The position numbers were made by a program, and so were the translations under genes. Positions 16,152 through 25,735 of a stretch of DNA of 64,000 nucleotides are shown piece by piece. Each line of letters starts with the position of its first letter. Within the stretch, counting starts at the first letter, position 1. Below the pieces are notes generated by a model. It saw only the letters and a program-made list of their open reading frames with translations, had not been told where the DNA came from and did not search any database. The stretch comes from Planktothrix rubescens CCAP 1459/22 (GTDB taxonomy: Bacteria > Cyanobacteriota > Cyanobacteriia > Cyanobacteriales > Microcoleaceae): assembly GCA_904830895.1 (NCBI GenBank), contig LR882958.1, forward strand, positions 4,483,501-4,547,500, read 5' to 3'.

Positions 16152-17681
16152 TTAAAATTTACAATTGTAGAGATATTCATATTTATTATGCAGATAATTA
16201 ATAAATGGATCAATTTTCAGGGGAGAACCTGTCACCTGTTCCATTAATTCTGATGTGGTAAATTTTCGACCATGTTGATAAATATTTTGTTGCAACCATT
16301 CTAATAGCCGCTTCACACTTCCCCGTTCAATTTCAAAGGGAATTTCAGGATCAAAACTAATGATAGTATGATAAATTTGAGCCGCCATTAAATTCCCTAA
16401 CGTATAACTTTGAAACATTCCCCCAATTAGTCCAATATACCAATGCACATCCTGTAATACGCCCTCCAAATCGGTTGTAGCAATAACACCTAAATCATTT
16501 CTATACCGTTCATTCCAAGCTTCAGGTAAATCAGAAATAGTTAATTTTCCCTCCAACATTGCTAACTCTAAATCAAACCGAATCATAATATGTAAATTAT
16601 AGGTAACTTCATCGGCATCGGTACGAATTAAAGAAGGAGTAACTTTATTAATTGCTTGATAAAACTGATTAGTTGTAACTTGTCCTAACTGCCGCATAAA
16701 CACCCCCTGTAACCGGGGATAAAACCATTCCCAAAACCCGCGACTGCGACCGATGACATTTTCCCATAAACGAGCTTGACTTTCGTGCAAACCAGAGGAA
16801 GCACCCCCCGCTAAGGGAGTACCTTCTAACTCCAGTGCAATTCCCTGTTCATAGAGGGCATGACCCGCCTCATGAATGGTACTAAATAAGGCTTGTTCCA
16901 GATGGTGTTCATAAACACGGGTAGTAATTCTAACATCATCAATCGAGAATTTCGTCATAAACGGATGCAAGGTTTTGTCTTGACGTCCTCGATTTAAGTC
17001 GTACCCCAAAGATCGAATTACCCCAAGACTAAACTTAATCTGCTCTTTAGGAGAGAAATCTTGATGTAAACAAGAGTTGTTTAACGGAACACAACTACTA
17101 ATATCTTCTACGATCGCAACTAATTGTTCACGCAGAGGTTCAAATAGCGATCGCACCTTTGCCACCGTCATCCCCTGATCCTGTTGATCAATTAAGGGAT
17201 CGGCTATGTGTTCATACCCTGGAAAACACAAGGCATATTCCTGACTCAATTCTAAAGTGGTTTTTAAATAAGGTTGAACAATAGCAAAATTTTGGGCTTC
17301 CCGTGCTTTAGCCCAGGCATCATAGCAGGCAGATTGATGCTGGGATATCTGTGCCATCAGCTTTGAAGGAACCCGTACCGCTCGCTGATAATCTCGACAG
17401 GTGACACGAATTAAACTGGCTTCTAGGGAGGGATAGAGACGGTTAGCTTCCTCCGTCCGTAAGTCTTCTAAGAGTTCTCCCAAAACCGGATCGGTGAATT
17501 TTTCATGGGCGAGGCGGCGTAATGTGGCCATTTGTCGGCCTCTGGCCTGAGCACCCCCAGGCGGCATATAGGTGGCTTGATCCCAATACAACAGGGAAAT
17601 TGCCGATTTAATATCGTTAATCTCCGTGAGGCGATTAAGTAGTTCTGTGTATTTGGGATTTGGAGAGGAAGAAACGGACAT
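16152..17681 (-). CDS. M32 family metallocarboxypeptidase (carboxypeptidase Taq type)
   Basis: A 509-residue soluble zinc peptidase of the usual M32 length. The active site is the HExxH in STIHEAGHALYEQG, with the downstream conserved HESQARLWENVIGRS, which supplies the third zinc ligand Glu. The family segment IRTDADEVTYNLHIMIRFDLE is also present. It removes C-terminal residues from peptides and probably serves general peptide turnover. Its start region is divergent from the winged-helix gene across 262 bp. Its stop abuts the convergent HhH gene with no room for a separate terminator. Confidence 0.95.
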   Translation of the reverse strand: MSVSSSPNPKYTELLNRLTEINDIKSAISLLYWDQATYMPPGGAQARGRQMATLRRLAHEKFTDPVLGELLEDLRTEEANRLYPSLEASLIRVTCRDYQRAVRVPSKLMAQISQHQSACYDAWAKAREAQNFAIVQPYLKTTLELSQEYALCFPGYEHIADPLIDQQDQGMTVAKVRSLFEPLREQLVAIVEDISSCVPLNNSCLHQDFSPKEQIKFSLGVIRSLGYDLNRGRQDKTLHPFMTKFSIDDVRITTRVYEHHLEQALFSTIHEAGHALYEQGIALELEGTPLAGGASSGLHESQARLWENVIGRSRGFWEWFYPRLQGVFMRQLGQVTTNQFYQAINKVTPSLIRTDADEVTYNLHIMIRFDLELAMLEGKLTISDLPEAWNERYRNDLGVIATTDLEGVLQDVHWYIGLIGGMFQSYTLGNLMAAQIYHTIISFDPEIPFEIERGSVKRLLEWLQQNIYQHGRKFTTSELMEQVTGSPLKIDPFINYLHNKYEYLYNCKF

Positions 17682-17943
17682 GAGGAAACCGATAAATCGG
17701 ATGGTCTAATTTAATAACAGCTTAGTCGATGTTGGACAGATATTGATCAATCCACAGAATTAAGTTAAGAAAAATGTCCCGTCAAGGTCAAAAGCCTGGA
17801 AATCCATCAACCTTGGTATCAAGATTTTACAAACTCTACGAGAATATACGGATTTGTACTCATTAAAATGAACATTTTTACTTTTAATTAATCCCCATTT
17901 GATGTAAAATTTGATCGGTTTATTCAATCCTGTCATCAATAAT

Positions 17944-18639
17944 ATGTCATCCACACCTTCTATAGATGCTTCTAGTTCTATTTCTTCTGCGACTGAAACC
18001 GTTGAAAAAACTCGTTTACTCTTGACATTATGGGCAATGAGTTGTACTGAGGGAACGGTTAAAAAAAGTGAATTGACGAGTAAAGTTAAGCAAAAACGCA
18101 AGGGGAAAAATGTTGGTGTTTCTCAAAGTCTTTACGACGAACTGCAAGCGGCGGATGTCATCAAAATTTATAAGCAAAATCAAACGCCTATGGTATCACT
18201 CACCGATACCGGAAAACAAATATTAATTGATTCGTTAATAAATCCTGACTTTGTTTTTGATGCAACGGTTGTGGCGGCTCGGTTAGCCAATGGGTTAATT
18301 GCGTTAATTCGAGAACTGCATCAAGGAGGAATTCCTCTAACATCTGTTAAACAAGTTACCATCGCTTCTTATGAGGAGTTTAAAGCGATCGCCCTTCAAG
18401 TGTATGATCAATTAAATAAAGATTATAACTATGATAACTTAGTCCCGATTTATCGCATTCGTCGGACTATCGGTGATCAGGTTAGTCGTTCACAGTTCAG
18501 TGAATGGATGTTAGAAATGCAAGCTAACGATATTTTTCAATTGATTGGAGGTAGTGTAGAAGATAGCGCGTCAGATAAAATTGAAGATTCTATTAGCACA
18601 GAACTGGTTGGCTTACGTTGTTATGCTAAACGGTTATAA
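17944..18639 (+). CDS. Winged-helix-like protein, first gene of putative nuclease/ATPase cassette
   Basis: A 231-residue protein using ATG at 17944, which gives a typical Ser-rich flexible N-terminus; an upstream in-frame TTG at 17911 is less likely. Residues ~25-105 read as a winged helix: TEGTVKKSELTSKV (helix), QSLYDELQAADVIKIY (recognition-type helix) and the wing TPMVSLTDTGKQIL. The rest is helical. It is not matched to a named family. It is followed 45 bp later by a P-loop ATPase and then a nuclease-like gene, all on one strand, so it could be the DNA-binding or regulatory subunit. Divergent from the M32 peptidase. Confidence 0.65.
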   Translation: MSSTPSIDASSSISSATETVEKTRLLLTLWAMSCTEGTVKKSELTSKVKQKRKGKNVGVSQSLYDELQAADVIKIYKQNQTPMVSLTDTGKQILIDSLINPDFVFDATVVAARLANGLIALIRELHQGGIPLTSVKQVTIASYEEFKAIALQVYDQLNKDYNYDNLVPIYRIRRTIGDQVSRSQFSEWMLEMQANDIFQLIGGSVEDSASDKIEDSISTELVGLRCYAKRL

Positions 18640-18684
18640 AATTTCTAATTTGTTCATTATTCACCCCTTATTTTTGGTTAAATT

Positions 18685-20553
18685 ATGACTGCTTCTGAGT
18701 TTAGTAAGATTGACGATCTGATTCAGCAATATAACCCGTTTGCTGGACATACAGTAGTTAGAAATTCTCAAGTTTGGAATAAAAGTTTACCCGATGCACC
18801 CTCGATTAATGCTCATGTTTCTGATACAGTTTTTGATGTTATTAATAAAATCAATCAAAACTCTATGCAAACTGTAGGGATTACAGTTGTTGGTGAACGA
18901 GGATTAGGCAAAACTCAAGTGATTAGTCGCATTCGCCATCATTTTAAACCAACCGATCAAGTTTTGTTTATCTATATGGGAGACTATGGCGAAAAACTAT
19001 CTAAAATCAAAAGTAAATTTCTGGAGAACCTAACTTCAAGTTTAAGAGCCTATGGTCAATATGAAGGAATCATGCAATGGCAAGAAATAGCTGCTCATTT
19101 AATTAATGAAGCTAAAGGATGGAACTATACCGCAGAACAATATATTCAAAGATTTCCTGAGTGGTTAAATAAATATTCAACTAAGGCTGTTGATCATTTT
19201 ACAGACTTAATTTTTCCCAAACAAAATCAAATCATTGAAAATCCATATATAGTCAGAGCTATTTTATGGACACTTTCTCGTCCCCACGCCATGTATGCAA
19301 CTTATTGGTTATCGGGAATGGAGTTAGCAGAAAGACAAGCTCAAGATATGGGATTACCAAACTTCAAAACTGGAGAAAAAGAAGTAGAATCTTTTAAGAC
19401 AACTTGCCAAATTCTGAATTTAGTTAGTGAATATAAAATACCAGTTATCTGTTTTGATGAACTTGATGCACCTTTGTTTGATGAGTTAACGGGTTTTTCC
19501 TTACCCCAAATCATTGCTAGTTTCGCTAAAGATTTATTCAATAACATTAAGCGGGGTTTATTTGTTCTGGCAATGTATGAACCTACTTGGTTACAGGATG
19601 TTAAATCTTTGCAACAAGCAGAAGCAGTTATCCATAGAATTGCCAATTATCCTCAATTGGGAAAACCGATTTATTTAAACTATTTAAAGCCAGATGATAT
19701 CATCGCATTAGTATCTCAATGGTTAAAGGAATTTTACGCCCAGCATCAAGTTGTTCCTCCTCATCCTTTATATCCATTTACGGAAGCTCAACTCATAGAA
19801 TTAGGGAAGCAAAGACCAATGACTAGAGATGTTTTAAGTTGGTGTGCTTCCCATTGGAAAAAAGACAAAATTGATTCTCCAGCTAACCTAGTTAAACCTG
19901 CTTTTGAAAATGAACTCGCAGAAATTGAACAGAAAATTACTGACCTTTTAGAAGACAGTGATAAACTGGCTGAAACCCTTGCTTTTAGCTTTGAACAGAT
20001 CATCGGAAAAACGATTGAAAATGTCAAAGTTGAAAGTATTCAAAGATTTAAACAAAACGCCTGTTATCTTCATTTCAAAATCAATGGAATAGAAAACGGT
20101 CAACCTGTTAAAATTGGATTAGCTGTGATTCAACAATCAGGAGGAGCTATAGTCCAAGCTATTCTTAAACAACTGGGAGATTACAAAAAATTTGATTTAA
20201 CGCGAGGGTGTTTAGTTCGGTCTAAAAAAATTGGTTCTAATGCCAGATCAGCGCAAAAATATCTTAAAGAACTGCAAGACGAAAAAGGTGGGGAATGGGT
20301 TCGCTTACCAAAAGAAGATATTAAACCTTTATTAGCCATATACGCAGTTTACAAAAATCAAGAAAGTTATGGGGTAAAACCAGAACAAATTTTTGACTTT
20401 ATCGAAAAATCAGAATTAGTCCTTAAAAATCCGATCATTTGTGAAATTCTGAGTGACCCTTCCGGCCAAGCACCCGATGGTCTAATTGATGAAGATATCC
20501 CCATTATTATTCCTCAATCTACCTCTAGTTCAGATAGTGACTTAATCCTATAA
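18685..20553 (+). CDS. AAA/STAND-type P-loop ATPase, middle gene of the cassette
   Basis: A 622-residue protein. Walker A GERGLGKT lies at residues 70-77 and Walker B VICFDELDAP at 254-263. These are followed by a helical region and a VIHRIANYPQLGKP arginine-containing segment like an AAA sensor. Residues ~430-580 form a separate alpha/beta domain (LHFKINGIENGQPVKIGLAVIQ, a hydrophobic strand pattern without obvious acidic active residues), possibly a degenerate nuclease-like fold. The gene starts 45 bp after the winged-helix gene and ends 14 bp before the nuclease ATG. It looks like an energy-using module that acts with both neighbours; the substrate is unknown. Confidence 0.75.
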   Translation: MTASEFSKIDDLIQQYNPFAGHTVVRNSQVWNKSLPDAPSINAHVSDTVFDVINKINQNSMQTVGITVVGERGLGKTQVISRIRHHFKPTDQVLFIYMGDYGEKLSKIKSKFLENLTSSLRAYGQYEGIMQWQEIAAHLINEAKGWNYTAEQYIQRFPEWLNKYSTKAVDHFTDLIFPKQNQIIENPYIVRAILWTLSRPHAMYATYWLSGMELAERQAQDMGLPNFKTGEKEVESFKTTCQILNLVSEYKIPVICFDELDAPLFDELTGFSLPQIIASFAKDLFNNIKRGLFVLAMYEPTWLQDVKSLQQAEAVIHRIANYPQLGKPIYLNYLKPDDIIALVSQWLKEFYAQHQVVPPHPLYPFTEAQLIELGKQRPMTRDVLSWCASHWKKDKIDSPANLVKPAFENELAEIEQKITDLLEDSDKLAETLAFSFEQIIGKTIENVKVESIQRFKQNACYLHFKINGIENGQPVKIGLAVIQQSGGAIVQAILKQLGDYKKFDLTRGCLVRSKKIGSNARSAQKYLKELQDEKGGEWVRLPKEDIKPLLAIYAVYKNQESYGVKPEQIFDFIEKSELVLKNPIICEILSDPSGQAPDGLIDEDIPIIIPQSTSSSDSDLIL

Positions 20554-20567
20554 ATTCTTTGATTCAG

Positions 20568-22061
20568 ATGACTACAATTTCAACAGCTTTGTGTCTACCT
20601 GCACCTGATATTGAAGCCTTAAACCAAGGTCGAAATATATTGTTAATGCCTCGGCGATTTATGCGCCTAGGGGAACAATTTGCCCTATATCCAACAAATA
20701 TAGAATTTAATTCCTTACCCTTAGAACAATATTATCGTCCGGGTTTTATTCCAATTGCTAAACAGAGTATTGCAGAACTCAATCAGGATAAAGTTAAAAT
20801 TAAAGTTTGGGCAAAATGTGAACTTTGCCAAACATTGGATCAACCAGAGGAGTTTGAAACCTTATCAAAATTAACCGTTTGGACAGCAGCAGCCTTACAC
20901 AAAACCCTAGAACAACGGGGTCATATTTTTCTGGCTTATTTTCGCGTTTATCGACTTCCCCAACCCCTAGAAATTGATCCAGTTTCTAATAGTCGGTTTA
21001 TTTCCCTTCCCCATTCCATAATGGTTGATGAAAGTCAGGCAATTTTAGACGATAATAACTTTGAAAGACAATATCGAAAAATACTAAATCGTCAACCGCC
21101 TGAACATCCTGAATTAGAAGAATTAGAAAATGCGATCGCCCAATACCCCAATGATAATCTATCCCAAAAAGAACAAATTGGTTTACAACAATTAAAAGCA
21201 AATATTCATTATTTCTTGGGTTGGAAAACTGCATCTAGTTTAAATTCAAACCAGGTAGACTTAAATTGGATTAACACAATTACAACATTAGGAAACCGGA
21301 GTAAAGAACAAGATGAAGGAAAAACTAACTATCAAGCGGGAACCGATTTTGAGAATATTGTTAAACAAAGCTTAGAATTTTTAGGTTTTACTATAGACTA
21401 TGCTCATAAAGGAGGTGCAGGTGGATTAGACTTATTTTGTTCACAACCCTATCCCTTAGTAGGAGAATGTAAAGCTGGGAGAAAAATCCCTAATCCTACA
21501 GTCGTTCAACTCTTGAATTTAGGAACACTGCGTTTAAAGGATGAAAAACTGTTCAAAGACGCCATTAAATTAATTATAGGCCCTAGTGAACCTACTCAAC
21601 AAATGAACGAGGCAGCAAAAGTACATAAGATGACAATTATTAATCCTGAAACATTAGAAAAGCTCGTTAAACTCCAAGCTCAATATCCCGGTTCAGTTGA
21701 CTTAATTGAACTCAAAAAGTATTTTAAAAAAAAGAAAGAGGATCAAGAGGAATGGGGTCAAATGGATGATAAAATAGATGAATATATTGAAACTGTAATT
21801 AAAGACTTAAAATTGCGATCGCATATTATTCAAGTGGTTAAAAACTATCTAAATAACGCTCAAATGACAGAAGCAACAGTTTCAGGAATTCATGGACTTT
21901 ATTGTTCTAATCCCCCTCAACCCTTATCACCAAAGCAACTCCATGAAATTCTGATCGAACTATCTTCCCCTCTAGCCGGGTATTTAGGACGAAACAGAGC
22001 AGATGATTGGCGCAATGATAGCTTTTATTATCTAAGAGAACTCATAGTAGACCAAAGCTAG
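20568..22061 (+). CDS. DUF1802-like protein with PD-(D/E)XK nuclease domain
   Basis: A 497-residue protein starting at ATG 20568 (a TTG nine bases earlier is less likely). The N-terminus, DIEALNQGRNILLMPRRF and FALYPTNIEF, matches the DUF1802 pattern. The middle has the restriction-endonuclease core: GTDFENIVKQSLEFLG (E262), GGAGGLDLF (D288) and GECKAG (E300-x-K302), i.e. E...D...ExK of the Mrr-like class. It is followed by QLLNLGTLRLKDEKLF and a NPETLEKLVKLQ helix. A charged linker and a ~90-residue C-terminal domain complete it. All predicted catalytic residues are present. Its operon partners are the ATPase and winged-helix genes. Confidence 0.8.
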   Translation: MTTISTALCLPAPDIEALNQGRNILLMPRRFMRLGEQFALYPTNIEFNSLPLEQYYRPGFIPIAKQSIAELNQDKVKIKVWAKCELCQTLDQPEEFETLSKLTVWTAAALHKTLEQRGHIFLAYFRVYRLPQPLEIDPVSNSRFISLPHSIMVDESQAILDDNNFERQYRKILNRQPPEHPELEELENAIAQYPNDNLSQKEQIGLQQLKANIHYFLGWKTASSLNSNQVDLNWINTITTLGNRSKEQDEGKTNYQAGTDFENIVKQSLEFLGFTIDYAHKGGAGGLDLFCSQPYPLVGECKAGRKIPNPTVVQLLNLGTLRLKDEKLFKDAIKLIIGPSEPTQQMNEAAKVHKMTIINPETLEKLVKLQAQYPGSVDLIELKKYFKKKKEDQEEWGQMDDKIDEYIETVIKDLKLRSHIIQVVKNYLNNAQMTEATVSGIHGLYCSNPPQPLSPKQLHEILIELSSPLAGYLGRNRADDWRNDSFYYLRELIVDQS

Positions 22062-22366
22062 GGTTTTGATTACAATTTGTAAAGCAGGTTGACATCAAAA
22101 CCCATTCGCTTGACTATGAACTACCCCAGAACATCCAGTAACTTCCCCATTAACCTTGATTTCCTCCCCCCCGATGTCATCCCCTTCACCGGAAATAAAT
22201 TAATTAGTGAGTTAAGGTACGGCTCAATAGTTCCATTTAGTATCAAAACTAATAATAATTGATCAAGTTATTACTTTTTCATTCCTTAACAGGAACATTT
22301 TGATTTATAATCGGACAAGAGAAATCCCGATTAACCGAAATCATCTAATTCCAGCTAACAATTGCT
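22062..22366. other. Intergenic region after the cassette, 305 bp
   Basis: Begins with an inverted repeat, GGGTTTTGAT at 22061-22070 and ATCAAAACCC at 22093-22102, that could form a terminator-like stem with a long loop. The rest is AT-rich before the lipoprotein gene. I see no convincing coding sequence or RNA gene in it. Confidence 0.5.
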
Positions 22367-23893
22367 ATGAGTCTATTGTCTATATTAAGCCTATTCATGA
22401 GATCAACCCGTATAAATAGTGGGGTAATGGCGATAGTTCCTCTGATAATATTAACGATTGGGTGTTCATCAAAAGAATCGTCTCAACCTTCTGTTGGTTC
22501 CCAAACTGCGATCGCCGCTTCTGTCACCCCTAATACTAAGCAGTTGAATCAGAATAAAATATCAGGAAAACCAGAAAATTTAATCTCTCAAAATCCTGCT
22601 AAATCTCAAACTTGTATCGAAGAAAATCCCTTTGATGAATCGGTTAAATTTGCCCTACAAGCCTCTAATTTAGCCCAAACTGCTCAATCTCAATCCGATT
22701 GGGATGAAGTTGCCCGCCTATGGTTACAGGCAGTGGCGTGGATGCAAGCGGTTCCTATTAATAGTCCTAGACGCACTTTTGCTGAAAAGAAAGTGGTTGA
22801 ATATATGAGAAATTTAACCTATTCTCAACAGCAAGCCGCGCGTTCGGGTTCGGTTTCCCAGTTTCCTAGTTTTGATAGTGAACCCTTAGATCAACAATTA
22901 AAATTATATTTATCTTATTTGAGTACCGTGGGCAAACCTGATATTTTAATTGTGGGAAGTTCTCGCGCTTTACAAGGAGTTGACCCCGCACAAATGCAGC
23001 AAGTTTTAGCTAAAAAAGGATATCAAAATTTAAGGATTTTTAACTTTGGGGTAAATGGTGCAACCGCGCAAGTGGTCGATTATATTTTAAGAGAAGTTTT
23101 AACCCCAGAACAATTGCCTAAATTGATAATTTGGGCCGATGGAGTTCGAGCGTTTAATAGTGGTCGAATTGATCGAACCTTTGAGGCAATTATGGCTTCC
23201 CAAGCCCATCAAAAAATAGCTGCTGGCATTCGACCCCAATTAGCTAAAGCTGAACCAAATTTTCAAACCAAATGTTATCAATTACCCAACTCTTGTAAAC
23301 ATAAAGATAACTCTAAATTTCAGTTTAAAACTTCTAATTTTATTAAAAAAAATGATTATAATTTAGCTGATAATTCACCGAAGAATAACCCATCTAACTA
23401 TCAGAATTTATTCTATCGTGCTTCAAAACTTAATTTTTCTGCTACTCTTGTTTCTTTAGATGCCATTGAAGCCAATGGATTTTTACCCCTATCTATTCGG
23501 TTTAATCCCAATACCTATTATCAACAAAAACCCTATGTTTCGGGAACCTATGATGGCGATTATCGAGGATTTAATTTAGGAGGAGAACAGGCCAGAGCCT
23601 TTGATTCAGTTGTGGCATTTACGAGTTCTAATAACATTCAATTAGTCTTTGTCAATTTACCGATCACAGATGATTATTTAGATTCTGTTCGTTGGTCTTA
23701 TGAAGTCGAATTTAATCGACAAATGAAACAGTTATCTCAGGAATATAGCTTTATTTTTATCAACTTATCCGAAAAAGTATTAAGGCAATATCAATATTTT
23801 GTTGATCCGAGCCATTTAAACCGCTATGGAGCCAGTTTAGTCGCGAGGGAAATTGCCACTAACCCGACTATTCCTTGGCCTAGTGTTAGATAA
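22367..23893 (+). CDS. DUF1574/SGNH-like lipoprotein with helical module
   Basis: A 508-residue predicted lipoprotein: hydrophobic N-terminus ending in a lipobox, LTIGC, then a Ser/Gln-rich linker. Residues ~88-165 are a helical module (ASNLAQTAQSQSDWDEVARL and following) that also ends the membrane protein at 36175-37464. From ~190 the fold is SGNH hydrolase-like: block I ILIVGSSRAL, NFGVNGATAQ, LIIWADGVRAF, and the final D-x-x-H in DPSHLNRYG. The family includes proteins of polysaccharide or surface modification, but the reaction is not known. It should face the periplasm or outer membrane. A stem-loop terminator follows. Confidence 0.78.
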   Translation: MSLLSILSLFMRSTRINSGVMAIVPLIILTIGCSSKESSQPSVGSQTAIAASVTPNTKQLNQNKISGKPENLISQNPAKSQTCIEENPFDESVKFALQASNLAQTAQSQSDWDEVARLWLQAVAWMQAVPINSPRRTFAEKKVVEYMRNLTYSQQQAARSGSVSQFPSFDSEPLDQQLKLYLSYLSTVGKPDILIVGSSRALQGVDPAQMQQVLAKKGYQNLRIFNFGVNGATAQVVDYILREVLTPEQLPKLIIWADGVRAFNSGRIDRTFEAIMASQAHQKIAAGIRPQLAKAEPNFQTKCYQLPNSCKHKDNSKFQFKTSNFIKKNDYNLADNSPKNNPSNYQNLFYRASKLNFSATLVSLDAIEANGFLPLSIRFNPNTYYQQKPYVSGTYDGDYRGFNLGGEQARAFDSVVAFTSSNNIQLVFVNLPITDDYLDSVRWSYEVEFNRQMKQLSQEYSFIFINLSEKVLRQYQYFVDPSHLNRYGASLVAREIATNPTIPWPSVR

Positions 23894-23896
23894 AAT

Positions 23897-23930
23897 AAAC
23901 AGGGTTTATTGTATTAAAAAACCTTGTTTT
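23897..23930. terminator. Stem-loop terminator between convergent genes
   Basis: AAACAGGGTTT and AAACCTTGTTTT pair with one G-T and an 11-nt loop. The right arm ends in a T-run on the plus strand and the left arm gives T's on the minus strand. It lies between the lipoprotein stop (23893) and the Uma2 stop (23941), so it can serve both. Confidence 0.7.
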
Positions 23931-23940
23931 CTCCCAGGAA

Positions 23941-24642
23941 TTATTCAGAGGGTAAATCACCAAAGCGATCGCGGTATTGTTGCAATACTGTTTCCATTTC
24001 TGCTAATCTTTGTTGAGCATTTTCAGCCCGTTGATATTCTTGTTCAGATCGTTGGCGTTCCTGTGCTAATTGTTCGCTAACTTCCTGATAGGATAAAAAG
24101 GGGATACCATCGGGACGATAAATTTGCAATTCTTCCCCCGATAAATCAAAGCGAATACCTAAACGGGGACTCACCCAACCGTTAATTTCTTCAATCACAT
24201 CTAAACCCATTTCCCGACGTAACCACCCTTTAAATTGATTCCTGTCCGGGTCATAGATGTAATATTCTTCTACTCCATAACGATCATAAAATAATAGCTT
24301 TTTCTCCATATCTGTTTGGGAATTACAAGGAGAAAGAATTTCAAATACAACTTGGGGAGAAACTCCATCTTCTTGCCATTGTTTATAGGATGGGCGATCG
24401 CCTTTAGGTCTACCCAGAGCAATCATCACATCCGGTGCTTGCACAATTGTATTGCGTCCTTCAACGGGATACCAAAATAAATCTCCGGCGACAAATACAT
24501 TTGGATCATTGGTATAAAGTTGATCTAAATTCTGTTTAATAATAACAATCCAACGGAATTGTTTTGTATTATCAGCCATTGGTTTACCGTCACTTTCTGG
24601 GTAAATAATATCAGAAGATAGCAGAGGTTGTAGTTGAACCAT
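23941..24642 (-). CDS. Uma2 family (DUF820) putative nuclease
   Basis: A 233-residue family member. The core has APDVMIALGRP (Asp), VVFEILSPCN (Glu) and EKKLLFYDRYGVEEYYIYDP (Lys and the characteristic GV.EYY segment), matching the predicted PD-(D/E)XK active site. The C-terminal ~45 residues (QLAQERQRSEQEYQRAENAQQRL) form a coiled coil, as in the copy at 7238. The family is expanded in cyanobacteria and of unknown function, sometimes treated as toxin-like or mobile. It is divergent from nadK across 104 bp. Confidence 0.9.
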   Translation of the reverse strand: MVQLQPLLSSDIIYPESDGKPMADNTKQFRWIVIIKQNLDQLYTNDPNVFVAGDLFWYPVEGRNTIVQAPDVMIALGRPKGDRPSYKQWQEDGVSPQVVFEILSPCNSQTDMEKKLLFYDRYGVEEYYIYDPDRNQFKGWLRREMGLDVIEEINGWVSPRLGIRFDLSGEELQIYRPDGIPFLSYQEVSEQLAQERQRSEQEYQRAENAQQRLAEMETVLQQYRDRFGDLPSE

Positions 24643-24746
24643 AACTTTATTTTAGCTCTATCAATCTATTGTAATCAATTTATCTAATTTTGGCGACAGA
24701 TCAGGGATAATAATAACAAGACTGTCAGAAATAATGGGATAGTATC

Positions 24747-25667
24747 ATGGAAATTAAACAGGTAATTATCGCCCATAAAGCTAGAGATCCTTTAAGCAAA
24801 CGCTGGGCGGAACAATATGCTCAACATTTAGAAAAGCGCGGATGTCATGTTTTAATGGGGCCCAGTGGAGCCAAAGATAACCCCTATCCGGTTTTTCTCG
24901 CTTCTCGTAATGTTTCAATTGATTTAGCAATTGTCTTGGGTGGGGATGGCACAGCTTTAGCCGCAGCCCGACATTTAGCCCCGGAAGGTATTCCCATTTT
25001 AGCGGCAAATGTGGGGGGACATTTAGGATTTTTAACTGAATCTTTTGAAGATGTTGAAAATAGTGAACTTGTCATTGATCGACTTTTTGAAGATCGCTAT
25101 GCGTTGCAAAGTCGGGTGATGTTACAAGCGATGGTTTATGAAGGAAGTCGAACTAATTTAGAACCCGTGAGCGATCGCTTTTTAGCCTTAAATGAAATGT
25201 GTATCAAACCCGCTTCCGCCTATCGAATGCCCACATCATTTTTAGAGATGGAAGTGGATGGAGAAGTCGTTGATCAATATCAAGGAGACGGTTTAATTGT
25301 GGGAACTCCCAGTGGTTCCACCTGTTACAATACCTCCGCCGGAGGGCCGATTTTACACCCCGGAATGGCGGCAATTAGTGTTACCCCCATTTGTCCTTTA
25401 AGTTTATCCAGTCGCCCGATTGTTTTACCTGCGGGTTCTGTTGTTAGTGTTTGGCCATTGGCTGACACGGAACATGATACAAAACTCTGGATGGATGGGG
25501 TATTAGCAACCTCTATTTGGCCGGGTCAACGGGTGGATGTTTCCATGGCAAATTGTGAGGCAAAGTTTATTATTCTGCGGGAAAATTATTCGTTTTATCA
25601 AACACTAAGAGAAAAATTACAATGGGCTGGGGCAAGAATTCGACATATTAATAATCATCGGAATTGA
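24747..25667 (+). CDS. nadK: NAD kinase
   Basis: A 306-residue ATP-NAD kinase that makes NADP(H). The defining LGGDGTALAAAR motif is at ~residues 71-82, with NVGGHLGFLTE and the NE/D segment LALNEMCI. The substrate-site GTPSGSTCYNTSAGGPI is also present. Cyanobacteria usually have two nadK genes; this is one of them. Start ATG at 24747. It is convergent with psbA. Confidence 0.96.
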   Translation: MEIKQVIIAHKARDPLSKRWAEQYAQHLEKRGCHVLMGPSGAKDNPYPVFLASRNVSIDLAIVLGGDGTALAAARHLAPEGIPILAANVGGHLGFLTESFEDVENSELVIDRLFEDRYALQSRVMLQAMVYEGSRTNLEPVSDRFLALNEMCIKPASAYRMPTSFLEMEVDGEVVDQYQGDGLIVGTPSGSTCYNTSAGGPILHPGMAAISVTPICPLSLSSRPIVLPAGSVVSVWPLADTEHDTKLWMDGVLATSIWPGQRVDVSMANCEAKFIILRENYSFYQTLREKLQWAGARIRHINNHRN

Positions 25668-25735
25668 AGTGAATAGGAGACTCTGATAAATAATGATTGC
25701 GAGTGAGAAATATAGGATTATAGTGTATAAACACC

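Noticed and set aside
17760-18101. Minus-strand open frame overlapping the start of the winged-helix gene
   Set aside because: It lies over the coding start of a well-supported gene on the other strand, has no recognisable domain and no ribosome-binding site.
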